Positions 33,127-44,891 are shown, numbered from the stretch's first letter. The stretch: 64,000 nt of DNA from Anopheles merus (GCF_017562075.2 NC_054083.1:8004768-8068767); one strand, 5' to 3'. Numbers and translations are program-made. Notes: generated by a model not told the origin, from the sequence alone.

Positions 33127-35350
33127 ATAGTTTGTAAACAACAAAATGTTTTGGTTGAGATCCGGGTCTCTGGTGATATGGCTCCAGTCAACGTTGGTAA
33201 GAGCCGATGAGAGACCTATAAAATTCGTCTTTCGGAAATTCCGACTCTGGATATTTGATGTATGTTGTGGTGTTGTAGTGTGGATTGATTCAGAAAATAT
33301 GCGGAGAGCAATCACCGGGTGGTAAGAGTCTGGTTGAATCCAAGGGTCAAGAACGAGCTCCAACTTTAATAAGTGGTAAGGAATCCCATCATCAGCCAAA
33401 ATAAGGTCCAGTATAGAACCATGAGGATTCATGTAGCAGTTTAGTTGGGACAGTCCTGCATAGTTGAGTTCATCGAGGAGAACTGAACAGGAAGGATTAA
33501 TCCGGGATTCCGATGTATTTAAAACTGCAACATTTTCGTTTGATGTGCTCCATACGAGCTGAGACTGATTGAAATCCCCCATAAGGATCATTGTATCATC
33601 AGTATGTTTATCCCGCACACACCGAAGAGTGGAGCATAAAGCATTTATTGTGTGGGTGTCGTTGCAACGATCCGGTGCAAGGTAGATAGCACCAACTATA
33701 AGAGAATTCGTAGGGGTTCTCAGTTGAATCCACAAACTCTCAGTTATGTTTGAGAGAGGAGTGCAAGGACTAGAGGCAATTTTTTTTTAACTGCAATAAG
33801 AACTCCCCCTCCTCTTGTCTTTGTACTATTAGTAGTGGAACGATCGGTACGGTAAACTGTGAAGCGGTTATCGTCAAAAAGCATCGTCGAGGAAATAGCA
33901 TCGTCGAGCCATGTTTCAGTTAAAACTATAACGTCATATTCTGATTCATAACTTGCTGCATATAAATCAGCTGTTTTAGTGCGTAGCCCACGCACATTTT
34001 GATAATATATCGAAAGTTCACTCAAGGGAGGCTGTGAGTGTGTGATCGTTGCGAGAGTGTCGGAGAGCGAAACAGTATGATGTTCAGTGTTCGGGTTGTT
34101 CTCTTCGGGTGTGAGAGTGTTCGGGACGATCTGTGATCTCATTATCATATTGGTGAGTTGTATAGGGTATGTGGTGTAAAAAAATCGTTGTTTTTTTTTA
34201 TTGCGGAACTCAAATTCGGCGTATACGAAACCGCGGGGACAAGTTGCAGGTGAAAGTGCTTTATTCTTAAGTGCATTTGGGAGACTGACCTTGAAGGAGA
34301 TGAATCGAAGCGTTGCAGGATCACGATCACGAGGAAGTATTTTTTTTACCGTACAATTTTTATTTTCAAGGCGATTGGTAATAAAAGTTGTCATATCTTC
34401 TTCAGTAACGTGCGGTGCGATGTGAGTGACAAACATCCATACTCGTGGCTCAACATTTGGAACGAAGCCTTCAAACGATGAACTTGCATCAGTTGCTGCA
34501 CCGGTAAGCAATGCGTTTCTATGATTAAAGGAATGATTAGCCGAAGCTGCACTGTCAACACCGATTCTTCGTTGTGTTTGTTCGCGTGGTGAAGTAGATG
34601 AAAGAGTGTGAGTGATATTGCGTGTATGAGAACATCCAGGCAGCATTTCCGAAGAGCTCGTGGTGTTGTGAATAGTTTTGACTGGATGGACAGGCGTAGT
34701 GTTCAGTGTAGTAGTGGAAGCCAATCTTTCGTTGAACTGTGTAGTATTAGTGGCATGGTTCCTAGTGAGTGTGAGAGGATATTCGGAATAGTTTGTGCGT
34801 ATTCGTAGATCAATCTCTGCAATCATTTCTCTCTTCAACTCATTTATTAGGTGAGATATTTCGTTCTTCATCTCACTAATCGTTTCGATGAGGCGGGGTG
34901 CCTTCTCACCAAGAACCAAGCCATTATCGGAGTTGTTGTTGGTGCACATATTGCAAATCCAAACAATATTATTGCTATGAGAAACACTTTTTATGCTCGA
35001 TTTTGGCATTTTCAGACACTTTGGATGGAAAGCCTGTTTGCACGAAGAGATATTCAAGTTACCGCCACATATGATAACTGCTTCCTCGGTGTCCAGTGAG
35101 CAAATCCGGCAGTGAGTCATGGTGAATTGACGAGCAATAGCACGACGCAGAGCACGACGAAAACAGGAAATTATACCCGAAACAGACCGATTTTAATGCC
35201 ACTAATCAAGTGTTACAGCATACTACTGCAGTTAATTCTCTACTTTCAGAGTCTTCAAACTAGTGATACTACAAGCGCGATCACAATAACGCAAAAATTA
35301 TCTGATTTGTACGGAGCAAACTTAAACACGACCGTTCACCGCAAACGTCA
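33127..35350 (-). pseudogene. CR1-clade LINE element B, ORF1 and endonuclease part
   Basis: 5' part of CR1 element B. The frame from ATG 35120 to 33744 (458 codons) encodes a PHD-type zinc finger (CRICSLDTEEAVIICGG...FHPKCLK...IVWICNMC, residues ~4-60), a coiled/low-complexity middle and an ORF1 domain with WMFVTHIAPHVTEEDMTTF. It then runs in frame into the endonuclease start (YYQNVRGLRTK, IVLTETWLD, RTKGGGVLI-type). A run of nine T (33780-33788; A9 on the coding strand) shifts the frame. The endonuclease resumes at about 33770 and runs to the Gypsy junction (LWIQLRTPT, ILMGDFNQSQLVW, GSILDLIL, DSYHPVIAL). PHD-finger ORF1 proteins are known from CR1-type elements of insects. 35121-35350 is presumed 5' UTR; the 5' end is not defined. 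Confidence 0.85.
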
Positions 35351-35505
35351 ATTTTGATCCAAACGTCAATTTTTGATGTTTATATTTGATCTACGGCTTC
35401 TCGGGACTCTATGCTTGAAATCAATGCGGAATTCGGCGGCAAAATCTCATCTGATAATATCATCACCGGACACGTGTTAGTTTTTTCAACGGATTTGACA
35501 GTGCA

Positions 35506-35876
35506 TGTTACTTCGGTAACAATTTCTTTCCGGGTGTTTTAAATAAGAAGGTGATCTTTATCGTTTGATTCAAATTCTGTATTTTTAACTTGTCCGGTCA
35601 CACTCGTATTTGCTACTGGTAATAGTTTCGCGCCGTTTCCTGTCTATGCCCTTATGCTCGACCTTTACGGGGTGTATGACCGGAGGCTGGATCTCGTCTC
35701 CTCATCTCTTTCGCAATTTATATGTTTGTCTCTTTCAGTTGACAACAACCTTTACGCCACCTAGCGGCACCTTTTCTTACTTGGTTTATCCAAATATCTT
35801 GACCGCTAGGTGACAGCAGTTGTGTTGTTTACATTTTTCACGCAGCCAACACAGTCAACACAAAAACGTGCTAACA
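35506..35876 (-). repeat. BEL/Pao 3' LTR
   Basis: 371 bp, TGTTAC...CTAACA. It is about 97% identical by eye to 46863-47232. On the minus strand the pol frame runs straight into it. Confidence 0.92.
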
Positions 35877-36139
35877 TTTCTGTTTCTATAGAGGCAAGTT
35901 TTACCACTGCTCGTTTCAATAGTTTGCCAGACGCTGTCCTTACTACTGCTTGTCTCACTCGTCCGTCCCGCCCAGTTATTGTTTCTTCTACAATTGCTCT
36001 CACCCAATCCTTTCTACTTCCTTCCGTAATAAATACCAAGTTTCCGACCCTGATTGGTATGTTGTCATCTCGCCACTTTTTCCTGAGATTGAGGTTAGGA
36101 AAATATTCCTTCAACCATCGGTCCCACATTTCGCTAGAT
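35806..36139 (-). pseudogene. BEL/Pao integrase C-terminal tail
   Basis: MWDRWLKEYFPNLNLRKKW then VGNLVFITEGSRKDWVRAIV and ETITGRDGRVRQAVVRTASG form the conserved BEL/Pao block after the integrase core (usual form WxRWxxEYLxxLxxRxKW). The frame stays open through ASIETEM and ends inside the LTR. It is separated from the upstream coding part by the hAT-type insertion; the 8-bp target duplication lies at the junction. Confidence 0.82.
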
Positions 36140-37491
36140 CAGCGGTCGGCAAAGTCCGGCCCGCGGGCCAAATACGGCCCGTCGCAACATTCAATTCGGC
36201 CCGCGAAAGGTTTTGACTGATTTTGAAAGATGGGAAGAAACTATTCGTATACAAATTACTGAATATCTTTTAGAATAACATTTTATATCATCGTACATTT
36301 TCAACTTTAATTAAAGTACTTTGGAATGACGGATCGATCTCCCGGCCCAGATTACTCAGTAATGTAGCCACTTGTACCTCTGTCTTCATTTTTAGCTTCT
36401 TTTGGAACCTAAAAAAATGAACCTGGGCTCTCTTGTGATGCTTTGATTGTTGCCTAATAGTACCAAGATGAAGGTGACAAAAACGCAGACACGTTCTTAT
36501 GCGACGACAGACTTGTGTACGCATTTAATTTAATTTAATCTTTCATTTAAGACGCTACGAGGCGTCATTCGTTGATCGCGCACGCTTCTACGTTGGTTGG
36601 TTCACTTTTGTGGTCATCATGGTAAGAGTTCGACTGATAGAGGTGTCAAGGTGAGGGTACTGATAGAGGTTGTTTGTTGTCTCATGGGATAATACTATTC
36701 AAAGTGCAATTAACGTTTTGTTAGAGCGGGTGAAGATAATCCCATGAAAAACCTATGCATTTGTCAATTTGTCAATGCAACCGTTATATAATTTTAACAT
36801 TGTTTCAACACGACAATAAGACTTTCGGAATGAAGGAAATCGCACACGAAATTTTATATTGATGTGATATACTACTGCCTGGTTGCAATTAATTTATTTA
36901 AAGTTTTGCATGCGACTTGCATTTGATGGGAGATCATTAGACTTTCACCAACGCAAAACATGCAATACAAAAATTTTAATATTGTGAAACAGCTCCATAC
37001 ATTTTCACGCGATAATTTTTTTATTTTGTTTTATTCTTTTTTCTTAATTTGACAAAAATCAGTTGGTTTCCCTTTAAAATATTTTGGGGATATTTTCGAT
37101 TGTATTTGAAAGCAAAAAAATATTTTAAAATCCCTGTTGTTTTAATGAGAACGACGATTACACACTGTTGCTGTTTACGAGTACAACAATTATCAAAGTG
37201 CTTCTTACATAAGGAATCAGGTATCAATTGATCTGACATGGCATTACTTACCCATAAAGCATTTTTAAAATTACTGAGTCTATTTTTACTCCGATAAATT
37301 TTAGATAAATTAATTTTGAACCATACTTGGATGATATAATTACAGAAAAACAACAATAATATCTCAAATGTTTTTAAAACATAAAAATGTAATAATTTAA
37401 GCGCAATAATAAAAAACCGCATTCACCTGGCCCGCGGCACTCGATCATTTATTAAAGTTGGCCCATTGCCTCAAAAGTTTGCCGACCGCTG
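36140..37491. mobile_element. Non-autonomous hAT-type element, 1352 bp, with 8-bp TSD
   Basis: Flanked by a perfect 8-bp duplication CGCTAGAT (36132-36139 and 37492-37499). The termini are inverted: CAGCGGTCGGCAAAG at the left and CAGCGGTCGGCAAAC read in reverse from the right, with a CGGCCCG-type subterminal motif at both ends. An 8-bp duplication and CAG-type ends are diagnostic of hAT elements. No transposase motif was seen inside: the longest internal frame (37021-37422, minus) is Lys/Leu/Ile/Phe-rich and AT-driven. It sits exactly inside the BEL pol coding sequence, which resumes in frame after removal of the element and one target copy. Confidence 0.9.
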
Positions 37492-37499
37492 CGCTAGAT

Positions 37500-37957
37500 A
37501 GTTTCCGGCTTCTTTTGTAGCTGTTTTGGAGTGTATCAGCCAGATCTGGGCAGGTTGCTAATGTTGATTTGGAGCCGGACGAATCTCCTAAAAGGAAATG
37601 GTTTAGTGTCAGTGCTTCTGCATCAGTGGTATTGTGTGGCATATAGAAAAGTGGTCGGGAGTTAATGAGGCATTCCGCATCAATCAAGGCAGTATTTAGA
37701 ATTTCATCATTCAATTTTCGACCTTCAACAAATGCATTCTTGGACTCTTTCACGCTCCTTACCATCCTCTCCCATACTCCTCCCATATGTGGTGCTGACG
37801 GCGGATTAAAGTTTCAGTTTGTGCGTGAGTTTGTGAAGGTGTCTGCCAATTTTGAATTTAATGTTGTTATTTCTCTTTTTAGCTCGTTGCTTGCTCCAAC
37901 AAAATTGTTTCCGATGTAGGAGAATATCTCTAAAGGCCAGCCCCTTCTCGACACAAC
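37500..37957 (-). pseudogene. BEL/Pao integrase part 2
   Basis: Second half of the integrase core, read from 37957: SRRGWPLEIFSYIGNNFVGA (usual form RRGxPxxxxSDNGTNFVGA; the SDNG motif is decayed to SYIG, losing the catalytic Asp). Then ELKREITTLNSKLADTF, a stop, FNPPSAPHMGGVWERMVRSVK, the catalytic-Glu region with INSRPL, and ALTLNHFLLGDS. A TAA near 37815 breaks it. The preceding residues of the integrase are on the other side of the CR1 insertion at 42798. Confidence 0.8.
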
Positions 37958-38206
37958 GTTTGACGGTTGACGTTTGACGTAATAGTCGCATTCATATAGC
38001 GCTTCGTGTTTTTGTGAAAAATTCACGCTATTCATCATATAAGTTTTAGTTTTTGGGAATACCATTGCATCCATAAAAATCATCGCGGTATTGGAATAAA
38101 GTTCAACCGTTCCAACTCTCGATAATCTCGTGCTAATTTCGCTTTCCAACCTGGTCGCGCCTTCAACATTGCTGTCATCATAGCCAAGATACATCGTTCC
38201 CTAATA

Positions 38207-39211
38207 ATGGCAAACATCTGCAACTCTTGCACCACGGAAATCACGGAAGCTTTCATTAGCTGTTGCTTATGCAACTCTCCATTCCATCGGCGCTGCTCTT
38301 CTATACCCGCAGACTTACTCCAGCGCATCTCTGAATACAAACAAATTCACTGGTGCTGCAGTGGCTGTAACAACGTTTTGTTGAATCCGCGCACCAAATT
38401 TGTTAAGAACGCAGCCATTCAATCTGGTTTCCAGACGGCTTTAACAACAGTTGCTGAGAGCATTAAATCCGTAATCGAACCACTAACAAACGAGATTAGA
38501 ACTGGATTCGCACGTATGACTCAGCTCGATCATAATACGCCACGAAGTAGTCACCCACCCGCAAAAATACGCCGCACAAATCCATCGAAACGATTGTTTT
38601 CTGATGTCATCAACGACAACCGTTCAATGTTTACATTTCGTGCTACTTCCATCAACAACCTAAACAATAATTGCCAATTCAAAACTACACAGACTATCGA
38701 TGAACCCAACCGTAATATTCGCCCACCACCCACAATTACTGGCACAAAAAAAGACACCGCATCATTCGCGATCAAAATAGTTCCTGCTCAATCTTCGGTG
38801 CAGAAATGTGCTTTGTACATTTCCCGACTTTCTCCGGATACCACCACTGACCAAATTGTTCAAATGGTCAAGCAAGCTTTATCCATCGAAGACGTCACAG
38901 CATATTGCCTTGTACGCCGGGGCACAAACACAGCAACACTCTCATTCCTATCATTCAAAGTGTTGGTGCCTGCTTCTATAAGAGAATGTGCACTCTCCCC
39001 GGACACCTGGCCAATTGGTCTATCGGTGCGTGAATTTGTTGATTACCGATTGCAACAACCAACTGAAAATTTTCGTCTACACCCACCTATGGGACTTTCA
39101 TCCCCTACAACCTTTTCTGCGACACAAAATACGCAATCACCGCAATCGCCGAACCGAACAATCCTGTCGGCACACACTCCACGAGCCTCACCCACACCGC
39201 AAACGAACTAA
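38207..39211 (+). CDS. CR1 element A ORF1, PHD-finger protein
   Basis: 334 residues from ATG 38207. Residues ~4-55 form a PHD/zinc finger: CNSCTTEITEAFISCCLCNSPFHRRC...IHWCCSGC. A middle low-complexity part follows. A C-terminal ORF1 domain with KCALYISRLSPDTTTDQIVQMV, LVRRGTNTATLSFLSFKVLVPASIRECALSPDTWP parallels the ORF1 part of element B. PHD-like ORF1 proteins are known in CR1-type LINEs and probably bind the element RNA. The TAA at 39209-39211 is followed, in the +1 frame, by an open frame (NELISACSAHS...) that leads through the SINE to the endonuclease. In element B the two parts are in one frame. Confidence 0.82.
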   Translation: MANICNSCTTEITEAFISCCLCNSPFHRRCSSIPADLLQRISEYKQIHWCCSGCNNVLLNPRTKFVKNAAIQSGFQTALTTVAESIKSVIEPLTNEIRTGFARMTQLDHNTPRSSHPPAKIRRTNPSKRLFSDVINDNRSMFTFRATSINNLNNNCQFKTTQTIDEPNRNIRPPPTITGTKKDTASFAIKIVPAQSSVQKCALYISRLSPDTTTDQIVQMVKQALSIEDVTAYCLVRRGTNTATLSFLSFKVLVPASIRECALSPDTWPIGLSVREFVDYRLQQPTENFRLHPPMGLSSPTTFSATQNTQSPQSPNRTILSAHTPRASPTPQTN

Positions 39212-39551
39212 TTAGTGCTTGTAGTGCACATTCTGCTCCACCGAATCCTGCACTAATCTCTAACGTCACGCACACACACACGCATATTTATCAAACAAGG
39301 ACGGCACTTGAACGCAAGAACACGGAATCCGGCTCACCTTTCATTAAAAGTGATTGCTCTCACCTGAATATTACTCCTCCATCAACGAATGAATGCGCTC
39401 ACGTTCTTACCCAAATTCACCCAAATGATCACGAATCCATAACAAATTATGAGCAGAACGATCAAAATGATGCCGATCCAACACTCACACAAATACGTGG
39501 CGCTAATGTCAAACCAGCAGGGTTTGCCTCCACTATTTTTCAAAATTTTTA

Positions 39552-39756
39552 GCCGGTCTCATGGTACAGTCGTCAACTCGTACGACTTAACAACATGCCC
39601 GTCATGGGTTCAAGCCCCAAATAGACCGTGCCGCCATACGTAGGACTGACTATCCTGCTATGGGGGGAAATCAATAAGTCACTGAAAGCCAACCCCACAA
39701 GTGGGTTGGCAGGCCTTGACCGGCATCGGTTGTTGAGCCAAACAAGAAGAAGAAGA
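39552..39756 (+). mobile_element. SINE200-like SINE, copy in CR1 element A
   Basis: tRNA-derived SINE. GCCGGTCTCATGGTACAGTC holds an A-box-like TGGTACAGTCG and GGGTTCAAGCCCC is a B box, giving an internal Pol III promoter. The body continues with GACTGACTATCCTGCTATGG and ends with GACCGGCATCGGTTGTTGAG then AAGAAGAAGA. It is nearly identical to the copy at 44683. It resembles SINE200 of Anopheles gambiae from memory. Flanks share an ATTTTTC...AAAATT patch, a possible imperfect target duplication. Confidence 0.85.
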
Positions 39757-42709
39757 TTTTTCGACAAAATTATTCTTGCATATCTGAGCTTTCCGTGTAT
39801 TACCAAAACACCCGAGGTCTACGGACAAAACTCTCGAGTTTCTTCAGTGCATCTTCAAGCTGTTCTTTTGATATCATCGCGATCACAGAAACCTGGCTCA
39901 AGGATGACATTGCCTCGTCTGCACTCTTCGATGACCGATTTGATGTTTTCCGAATGGACCGCAACTCCTCAAATAGCCAGAAAACCCGAGGGGGAGGGGT
40001 ACTGATTGCGGCTAAAACCGTGCATCGTCCCTCAGTAATCACTGTTGCGAGCTCATCAACCGAAAGTATTTGGATCCGCATGCGTGTTGGCACCTCATTC
40101 GTAATAATCGGTACCGTTTACGTTCCACCGATTCTTAGTGATAATACCGAATATGTTGCCGCTTACTGTTCATCACTTATGGAAATTTCTGAGAAATATC
40201 CACAAGACTCGATCCTTGTGTTGGGAGATTTCAATCAACCAGGCTTTTCTTGGCTATGTGACACTTACGGTTCTCTACATGTCAACATTCCGAGATCCCG
40301 TGTATCCCCAGCCTGCTCCCAATTGCTTGATACTCTCAGCTTTGTGGGACTATCTCAGGTCAATAATAATGTAAACAATCATGGGTCTTTACTTGATCTT
40401 ATATTCGTAAGCCCGCGTATAATTGAGAATGGTATGAGAATTGTCCGTTCCATAGATTGTTTAACTGAGGAAGACCGATATCATCCGAGCTTGCTGGTCA
40501 ATATTACACTTCCATCAACAACCCAGACTGCTACGGAAGTCACTGGATCGAACAGCTTGAGACATCTCGTTTTTAGAAAAGCTGATTTCCCAAAAATGAT
40601 TGGCGCTTTTGCCAATACTGACTGGTCATTCCTTAATTATGATAGCAATCCCACCTTATCAATCGATTCGGCAATCGACTCCTTTCAAATTAAGGTTGGT
40701 CTAGTCCTTCACAAATGCTGCCCTACTTTACAAGAGCGCGCAGCTTCCGGTCCCCCGTGGGGCAATAGAGAGTTAAAAAGACTTAAATCTGCGAAAAATA
40801 GAGCTTTACGTCGTCTCGTAAAGTCTAATCTCCACTGCGACAGACTATTGTTTAACACTGTTAGTGGCAACTATAGAAGATTCAATAGGCATCTGTATAG
40901 AATCTATATCAACTAACTTCAACGAAGTATATCCATCGATCCGACTAAAATATTTTCTTTCGTTAACCGTAAGAGGAAAAATGCAAAAATCCCGTCAGTA
41001 ATGTCACTAGACACCGAGAAAGCCTCAAGTGAACTTGAAATCAGTCAGCTCTTTGCCAAAAAATTTGGTTCAGTTTTCGACCTTCAAGCTTCGTCACCAA
41101 TTAATATTGCAACTGCCCTGCAGCACACACCCGCGGATGTTCTAGATATGTCCATAAATGATATTGTCATCACAAATGAATCGGTAGAAAATGCAATCAA
41201 ACAAATTAAACCTTCATTTATCCCGGGTCCGGACGAAATTCCAGCAATAGTCTTACAGAAGTGCTCAACTTATCTTTCAGAGCCACTGGTTCATCTGTTT
41301 AAGCTTTCTCTGCACAGTTCTACATATCCGACTATGTGGAAGTCTTCGTGGATGACACCCGTTCATAAAAAAGGTCCGAGACATGTTATATCTAATTATC
41401 GTGGCGTAACTTCCCTATGTGGATCAGCAAAAATACTCGAAATTCTTGTCCAGGAAGCGTTAGTCAGGGGTAGCTTGAATTATATCAGTCCAAGCCAGCA
41501 CGGATTTGTTCCCAAACGATCGGTATCGACCAATCTCGTTCAATTCGTGTCTGAATGCCTTACGGCAATGGACGGCAAGTCAAAGGTCGATGCAATTTAT
41601 ACTGATTTCATGTCAGCATTTGATCGGATTAACCATCACATACTCCTTGCGAAACTGAGCCGGCTTGGCTTTCATAATAATCTAGTCATATGGTTAAAAT
41701 CATACTTAAACCAAAGATCATACTGTGTTAAAATCAATAAGTGCTTGTCCAACGTGTTCGTTAGTTCGTCCGGTGTACCACAGGGAAGTAACATTGGCCC
41801 AGTTTTGTTTATCCTATTTATTAATGATGTTGTATTTGCACTCCCAAACCAATGTTTGCTTATGTATGCGGACGATATCAAGATTTATGCGACCATTATA
41901 AATAATTCGGACAGCTCGGCACTCCAGCACAGCCTAGACGAATTTAGCAATTCATGCTTTGCGAACTCGCTATCCTTGTGTGTCAATAAGTGTTGCGTGA
42001 TTAGTTTTACTCGTAAAAAAGACCCTATCAAGCGAGACTATAATCTTGACTCGTGTATAATCCCACGTAACATAGAAATTAAGGACCTTGGTACAATTCT
42101 TGACTCATCACTCTCCTTCCGTCAACAATATTCGTACGTCATCGACAAAGCATATCGGCAGCTTGGTTCCATTCATCGTCTGACATCTGATTTTAATGAC
42201 CCTTTCCGTTTAAAACAACTGCTCGTCGCCTTAGTTCGGTCCGTACTTGAATTTAATGTTGTAACATGGTCTCCGCACACTAACAACCGGTCCGCACGAA
42301 TTGAACGCATTCAGAAAATCACAAAAATCAGAAAAAAATCACAAAAATAGCTATAAGAACCTTACGGTGGAACATGGACCAGCCTCTAACCTATCAAACT
42401 AGACGGCTTCTTCTAGGATTGCAGTCCTTAGAGAGACGTAGGGAGGCAGCACAAGCAGTTTTTGTAGCAAAATTAATAAAAGGCGAAATTGATGCTCCTG
42501 AGCTTCTTCTTAAAATCAATTTGTACGCCCCTGATCACGCACTACGTCCTCGAAATTTTCTGATCAAAATAGACCGGACCCGTACTTACAGAAGAGCTCA
42601 TGATCCAATTATTTCAATGTGTAAAGCTTTCAATAAGTTCTACTGCTTTTTTGACTTCAACATTACAGTTGCCACGTTTAAATGTTCATGTCTGTTTTCA
42701 AATATATAG
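39757..42709 (+). pseudogene. CR1 element A ORF2, endonuclease-RT
   Basis: Endonuclease from about 39790 (LSVYYQNTRGLRTK, IAITETWLKDD, GGGVLIAAK, VLGDFNQPGFSWL, DRYHPSLLV), basic linker, then reverse transcriptase (NYRGVTSLCGSAKILE, QHGFVPKRSVSTNL, DFMSAFDRINH, SGVPQGSNIGPVLFILFINDV, catalytic YADDIKIY) and the thumb region (RLLLGLQSLERRREAA). It is one long frame with a single in-frame TAA at 40914-40916 (between YRIYIN and LQRSIS). A second break lies near 42310-42350, where an AAAATCACAAAAATCAG stretch is duplicated and shifts the frame; the end (42374-42709) is in another frame. APE-type endonuclease with no RNase H fits CR1/T1/Q. Confidence 0.85.
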
Positions 42710-42740
42710 CAAGTAAGGTTATTTTAAGTATTACTTTATT

Positions 42741-44682
42741 TTAATATTGCAAAGGCCCCTGCGCGCGCCACGCAATTATCTTCAATAAATAAATAAACCT
42801 TCTGACAGCCATTATGCATGAATCAGTGGAAAGGCTGAATGCAACCTCTAAATGAATCGCTATCGTTACAAGACATGTAAACACAGCAACATATCGTTTT
42901 TCGGTTCTTCTTGCGTTGACGACATCTAGCGGACCTAAGTAATCCACTCCAACATAGCTGAAAGGACGAGCATATGATTGCAACCTCGCGTTAGGTAGAG
43001 GTGCCATTCGGGGATTATGTGGTTTGCATTTTTTTTACCTTGCAATACTGACAGTCTCTCGCCCTTTTTCCAACCAAAACTCTCAGCTAATGTACATAGT
43101 ATCTTTGCCGAATCTCGTTAACTACAGTCTCATGGTTTGCATGCCCTAGTCTGCCATTCGATGCATTTCATCGACGATAAGATTTGTCACTGGGTGTTCT
43201 TTAGGCAGGATGATAGGATATTGAGCATCGTAAGTGATATGATCAGCGTTTGCAGTACGGCCATCGATTCGTAAAATGCCATGTTCGTCTATAGTTGGCG
43301 TCAGCTGGTATAATTTGCTATTGTGCTCCAAATTTTGTTCATGTGTTTCATTTGCCATAATCTTTAGCTCTCTCGGAAAGTTTTCTTGTTGCGCCACTTT
43401 TATAAGAGTCTGTTCGGCCTTTTGATACACGGAACTTTGAAAGGGCATTTGTTTGGTGGTTTGTGAACTCTTTATCATTTTTGCTTGACGTGGGTATTAA
43501 CGTTTCTAGTGGTAGTTTTAAAATTTTCCTGCTACAGTTACTTATGAATTGATATACGGTTGCTATAGTGCGTACCAACACCGTCCATTTCGAGAACCTT
43601 TCTATATCTATTAAGGTATTATTTGCAACTTCGCTATGCACATTAAGTGCTCTGCGTTGTTCGTTTGTCTTCGCTATTTCCTTCTTTTCTGGCCAACTGT
43701 CTGGCGGGAGATATAGGAATGAAGGACCGTTGTACCACTTACTGTCCTTGACTAGAAGGGTATCTTTGCTCCATTTGGTTAAGCAGTCCACTGGATTTTT
43801 TTTGAGGGAACGTATTTCCACATGTGAGGCTCTGTTAGTGAGAGAATTTCACCTATCCTGCACGCTACAAATTGTTTGAATTCTCTAGTTGCTGATGCGA
43901 TCCAGGAGAGCACGACTTCGGAATCAGTATGGAGGAATTTCTTACTTATGGGAAGAGTATGGATCTCACTCACAGTACTCATTAATCTCGCGCCCATCAA
44001 TGCTCCTTGCAGTTCCATTTGCGGGATCGTTAAATGTTTTAAGGGAGCTTCTTTGCTTCGAGCCATCACCATCGAGCAGTGTACGCCGTGTTCATCTTCT
44101 ACCCGGAAATAAGCTACACAGCCGTACCCGAGTTCACTTGCATCAGTAAAAACATGTAGCTGTAGCGATTTGTATGCTTAATAAGCTGTATTTCCAAAAT
44201 AACACCTCGGTATTTCTATTTTGTAGATCAGAGGAATTAGGTCTACCCATCTTTGCCATTTTAAAAATTCGGCATCAGCCATTTCTTTCCATTTTCATTT
44301 CTTCATCCCAACCTAGTTTTGCACGCCAGAGGTCTTGCATGATCATACGACCATGTATTAGGATGGGAGCGAGTAGTCCCAATGGATCAAAAAGACTCAT
44401 TATTATTCTCAGAGCAGTGCGTTTAGTAGGTCTTTTCTTTTCCTCGAGGTATGGCAATAGGTCGTCCCTCCAAGTTGCAGTAAACTTAAACGTGTCTCTT
44501 ACTGGATCCCAGGCCATTCCTAACACTCGTTGTTGTTTTTCTACGTCTTCGTATTTGATTGTTACGAATTGGTTTGAGGTATCTTCGAGACTATTTAATA
44601 CAGTTTGGCTGTTACTGACCCAATTTTGCATATTGAATCCGCCCTTAGAATGAATTAATTTTACTTCTTGTGCTCGTTTAAT
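42741..44682 (-). pseudogene. BEL/Pao pol: RNase H to integrase part 1
   Basis: Right to left: MQNWVSNSQTVLN...VLGMAWDPVRDTFKF and KRTALRIIMSLFDPLGLLAPI (about 44631-44275), the BEL RNase H linker. Then ALVMARSKEAPLKHLTIPQMELQGAL and HTDSEVVLSWI (44072-43880), then KYVPSKKIQWTA where intact elements have NPAD (about 43800). GPSFLYLPPDSWPEKKE (about 43720), integrase zinc region and core start RPFSYVGVDYLGPLDV (about 42960) and VAVFTCLVTIAIHLEV...MAVRRF (to 42798) follow. Several frame changes and stops separate the parts. The integrase is cut at 42797/42798 by CR1 element A and resumes at 37957. Confidence 0.82.
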
Positions 44683-44891
44683 TAGCCGATCTCATGGTAC
44701 AGTCGTCAACTCGTACGACTTAACAACATGCCCGTCATGGGTTCAAGCCCCAAATAGACCGTGCCGCCATACGTAGGACTGACTATCCTGCTATGGGGGG
44801 AAATCAATAAGTCACTGAAAGCCAACCCCACAAGTGTGTTGGCAGGCCTTGACCGGCATCGGTTGTTGAGCCAAAAAAGAAAGAAAAAAAA
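44683..44891 (+). mobile_element. SINE200-like SINE in BEL RT, with 11-bp TSD
   Basis: Second near-identical copy of the SINE at 39552 (same A-box and B-box), tail GAAAGAAAAAAAA. A perfect 11-bp duplication GCTCGTTTAAT flanks it (44672-44682 and 44892-44902). Removing the SINE and one copy restores a continuous BEL reading segment (EEEAIKRA to QEVKLIHSKG). The insertion is oriented opposite to the BEL element. Confidence 0.93.

Larger units (their letters stand above)
37958..42797 (+). mobile_element. CR1-clade LINE element A, inserted in BEL
   Basis: Near full-length plus-strand CR1-type LINE. The left junction with BEL lies at about 37957-37960 and the right at 42797/42798. The tail is AATAAATAAATAAA (about 42784-42797). 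It contains an approximately 250-bp 5' region, ORF1, ORF2 and an approximately 90-bp 3' UTR with a GGCCCCTGCGCGCGCC stem. A SINE (39552-39756) is inserted between ORF1 and the endonuclease. The target is the BEL integrase codons RRF/SRRG, which join when the element is removed. No clear target duplication longer than a few bases. Confidence 0.88.

Noticed and set aside
33120..33130. A clean 4-5 bp target duplication for the Gypsy element
   Set aside because: Only ATA matches on both sides, and removal with a 3-bp duplication does not keep the CR1 reading frame, so the exact site is left open.
39552..39618. Functional tRNA gene
   Set aside because: A and B boxes are those of a tRNA-derived SINE; there is no foldable complete cloverleaf and the same unit recurs with a target duplication at 44.68 kb.
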